Assembly: GCA_046727435.1 (NCBI GenBank)
Contig: JBKPCR010000190.1
Location: 1 to 6,864, forward strand
From: CAVPRW01 sp046727435 [NCBI: bacterium]
GTDB taxonomy: Bacteria; Tectomicrobia; Entotheonellia; J063
Direction of reading: 5' to 3'
Length of the DNA stretch: 6,864 nucleotides
Position 1 is the first letter of the stretch. Every line of letters starts with the position of its first letter. Made by a program: the position numbers and the translations under genes. A model generated the notes under the pieces. It worked only from the letters and a program-made list of their open reading frames with translations, did not search any database and was not told where the DNA came from. Positions 5,851 through 6,864 of the stretch are shown here, piece after piece.

Positions 5851-6046
5851 CCAAGTGTGCTCTTCAGGCTGCTCGACGGTCCCGGCACCTGCACCGATGG
5901 CTCTGATGGTGAGCGCATGACATCTGCAGCATCGATCTCCTCCATCAACGAGCCGCCTGATGGTACCCTATACTTATCCTCAAGTCCATCCTACAAACCA
6001 CCCATAGCATTGGCTCTCCCTCGGCCTCCAGCGGAGCAGTGTGCGT

Positions 6047-6075
6047 TTGACTTCTCATCTGAGGCATGGCATAAG
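6047..6075 (+). promoter_or_regulatory. Likely sigma-70 promoter of the enolase-superfamily gene
   Basis: TTGACT (6047-6052) matches the -35 consensus at five of six bases. It is followed after 17 bases by CATAAG (6070-6075), a four-of-six match to TATAAT. Transcription would start near 6082, about 60 bases before the ATG at 6143. The 18-bp palindrome would then cover about +13 to +30. Confidence 0.45.
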
Positions 6076-6094
6076 GGAACGGATCGAAGCGCCA

Positions 6095-6112
6095 CGGTGT
6101 GGCGCCACACCG
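6095..6112. promoter_or_regulatory. 18-bp perfect palindrome, candidate operator
   Basis: CGGTGTGGCGCCACACCG is fully self-complementary over 18 bases, centred on GGCGCC. A half-site copy GCGCCAC at 6089-6095 repeats the one at 6102-6108. It lies between the candidate promoter and the start codon at 6143, where a bound dimeric repressor would block transcription. It could also form a short hairpin in the leader. No regulator gene is in the window. Confidence 0.6.
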
Positions 6113-6142
6113 GCGAGGTACGAAGCTGGACGGGAGATTACG

Positions 6143-6864
6143 ATGAAAATTACCGATGTTCGCACGATCCCGCTCTCCTATCGCTGTGAAAAGCCCTATA
6201 TGAGTGCAGCTGGGGCGCAGGCCGCCCGTAGCAGCCTGCTGGTCGAGGTTGAGACGGATAACGGCCTCATCGGTATCGGCGAGGCTGGGTCCGCCGGTGG
6301 TCCTTTGGCCAGCACTCAGGTTGTCGTTGAGCAGGAACTCAAGCCCCTGCTCGTGGGGGAGGATCCGCTCCTCATCGAACGCCTTTGGCAGAAAATGTTC
6401 CAGCGTACTCGCCAACACGGGCGTCGTGGCATCGTCATGCACGCCATCAGCGGCCTCGACATCGCGCTTTGGGACCTCGCCGGGAAAGTGGCTAAACTGC
6501 CGGTGTACCGCCTGCTGGGGGCCTATCGCGACACCGTTGAAGCCTACGCCAGCGGCGGATTTTATCAGGAGGGCAAAGGGGTCTCGGCGATCGCCGAGGA
6601 AGCGGCCAGTTATGTTGCCCAGGGTTACCGCGCCATGAAGATGAAGGTCGGACGGAACCCCTCGACGCAAACGAATCTGCGCGAAATGCTGGCGCAGAAC
6701 GAACTCTGCGTGGTCAGCCTCGAGGAAGATCTGGCACGTGTGGAGGCCGTGCGCAGGGCATTGGGCCGTGACACCAAGCTGATGATCGATATCAACTGTG
6801 CCTGGAGCCCCGCCCTGGCGATCCAGATGGGCAAGGCCCTGGAGCCGTATGCACTCTATTGGAT
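6143..6864 (+). CDS. Mandelate racemase/muconate lactonizing enzyme family protein (enolase superfamily), 3' end cut by window edge
   Basis: The frame is open for 240 residues from the ATG at 6143 to the right edge, with GGGAG six bases upstream. The N-terminal capping domain (about 1-125) has the usual features: MKITDVRTIPL, LVEVETDNGLIGIGEAG (33-49), and HAISGLDIALWDLAGKVAKLPVYRLLG (100-126). The barrel begins after this. KMKVG at 166-170 supplies the K-x-K pair (K166, K168) typical of the mandelate racemase and related subgroups. LMIDINCAW at 213-221 holds the first metal-binding aspartate (D216). The later metal ligands and the His-Asp pair lie beyond the window. Enolase-superfamily enzymes remove a proton next to a carboxylate with Mg2+, giving racemisation, dehydration or cycloisomerisation; sugar-acid dehydratases are common among them. 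About 20 extra residues between KVG and the helix SLEEDLARVEAVR are longer than usual. It is divergent from the amidohydrolase. Confidence 0.92.
   Translation, partial: MKITDVRTIPLSYRCEKPYMSAAGAQAARSSLLVEVETDNGLIGIGEAGSAGGPLASTQVVVEQELKPLLVGEDPLLIERLWQKMFQRTRQHGRRGIVMHAISGLDIALWDLAGKVAKLPVYRLLGAYRDTVEAYASGGFYQEGKGVSAIAEEAASYVAQGYRAMKMKVGRNPSTQTNLREMLAQNELCVVSLEEDLARVEAVRRALGRDTKLMIDINCAWSPALAIQMGKALEPYALYW

Larger units (their letters stand above)
5838..6142. other. 305-base divergent intergenic control region
   Basis: This gap lies between the starts of the amidohydrolase (minus) and the enolase-superfamily gene (plus) and must carry promoters for both. For the plus gene a good pair is seen at 6047-6075, with a perfect palindrome just downstream at 6095-6112. 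For the minus gene a weaker pair is seen on the minus strand: TTGTAG (5996-5991), 18 bases, TATAGG (5972-5967). No separate small gene is supported here, although frames run in from both sides. Confidence 0.6.

Noticed and set aside
5409-5906. Plus-strand frame of 165 codons opposite the amidohydrolase
   Set aside because: It is a shadow of the conserved minus-strand gene with no independent protein signature.
5838-5948. 37-residue N-terminal extension of the amidohydrolase
   Set aside because: It is unrelated to the family, has no better ribosome site, and would push the HxH motif away from the N-terminus. AAGGAG before 5837 decides the start.
5945-6670. Long minus-strand frame (241 codons) opposite the enolase-superfamily gene
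   Set aside because: It is antisense to a clearly conserved coding sequence, and its translation has no recognisable family features.

Overview
The window looks like bacterial chromosome of moderate to high GC content. There is no rRNA, tRNA, CRISPR array or intact insertion sequence. The gene content is an NHL beta-propeller protein, a luciferase-like flavin monooxygenase, an amidohydrolase, a mandelate racemase/muconate lactonizing-type enzyme and a small flagellar/cell-surface block. This resembles metabolically broad uncultured lineages such as Tectomicrobia (Entotheonella), Rokubacteria or NC10. That placement is inferred from gene types and general protein style only.

Left part, minus strand: an NHL-repeat propeller gene runs off the left edge (start at 881). 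It is followed by about 610 bases with no convincing gene but four palindromes or hairpins. Next comes a minus-strand block read right to left: an flgM-like anti-sigma-28 gene (2677-2970), a small helical protein at the usual flgN position (2340-2654) and a phosphoglycosyl transferase (1492-2229). A good sigma-54 type -24/-12 element lies about 150 bases upstream of the flgM start. Another 510 bases around 2971-3480, locally AT-rich, carry promoter-like elements and a short tandem repeat.

Right part: a small exported HEAT-repeat protein (3481-3864) and an LLM-class flavin-dependent oxidoreductase (3945-5033) lie on the plus strand. The oxidoreductase converges, with a 15-base gap, on an amidohydrolase-2 family gene on the minus strand (5049-5837). 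Across a 305-base divergent intergenic region lies an enolase-superfamily gene (6143 to the right edge). That region holds an 18-bp perfect palindrome just downstream of a plausible promoter, which is a good candidate operator. The monooxygenase, amidohydrolase and enolase-superfamily enzyme are plausibly parts of one small-molecule breakdown route, but the substrate cannot be read from sequence.

No clearly new system is visible. The best leads are the phosphoglycosyl transferase with three altered signature positions (including Asp-Glu to Asp-Gln), the sigma-54-like element ahead of flgM, and the palindromic candidate operator between the amidohydrolase and enolase-superfamily genes.
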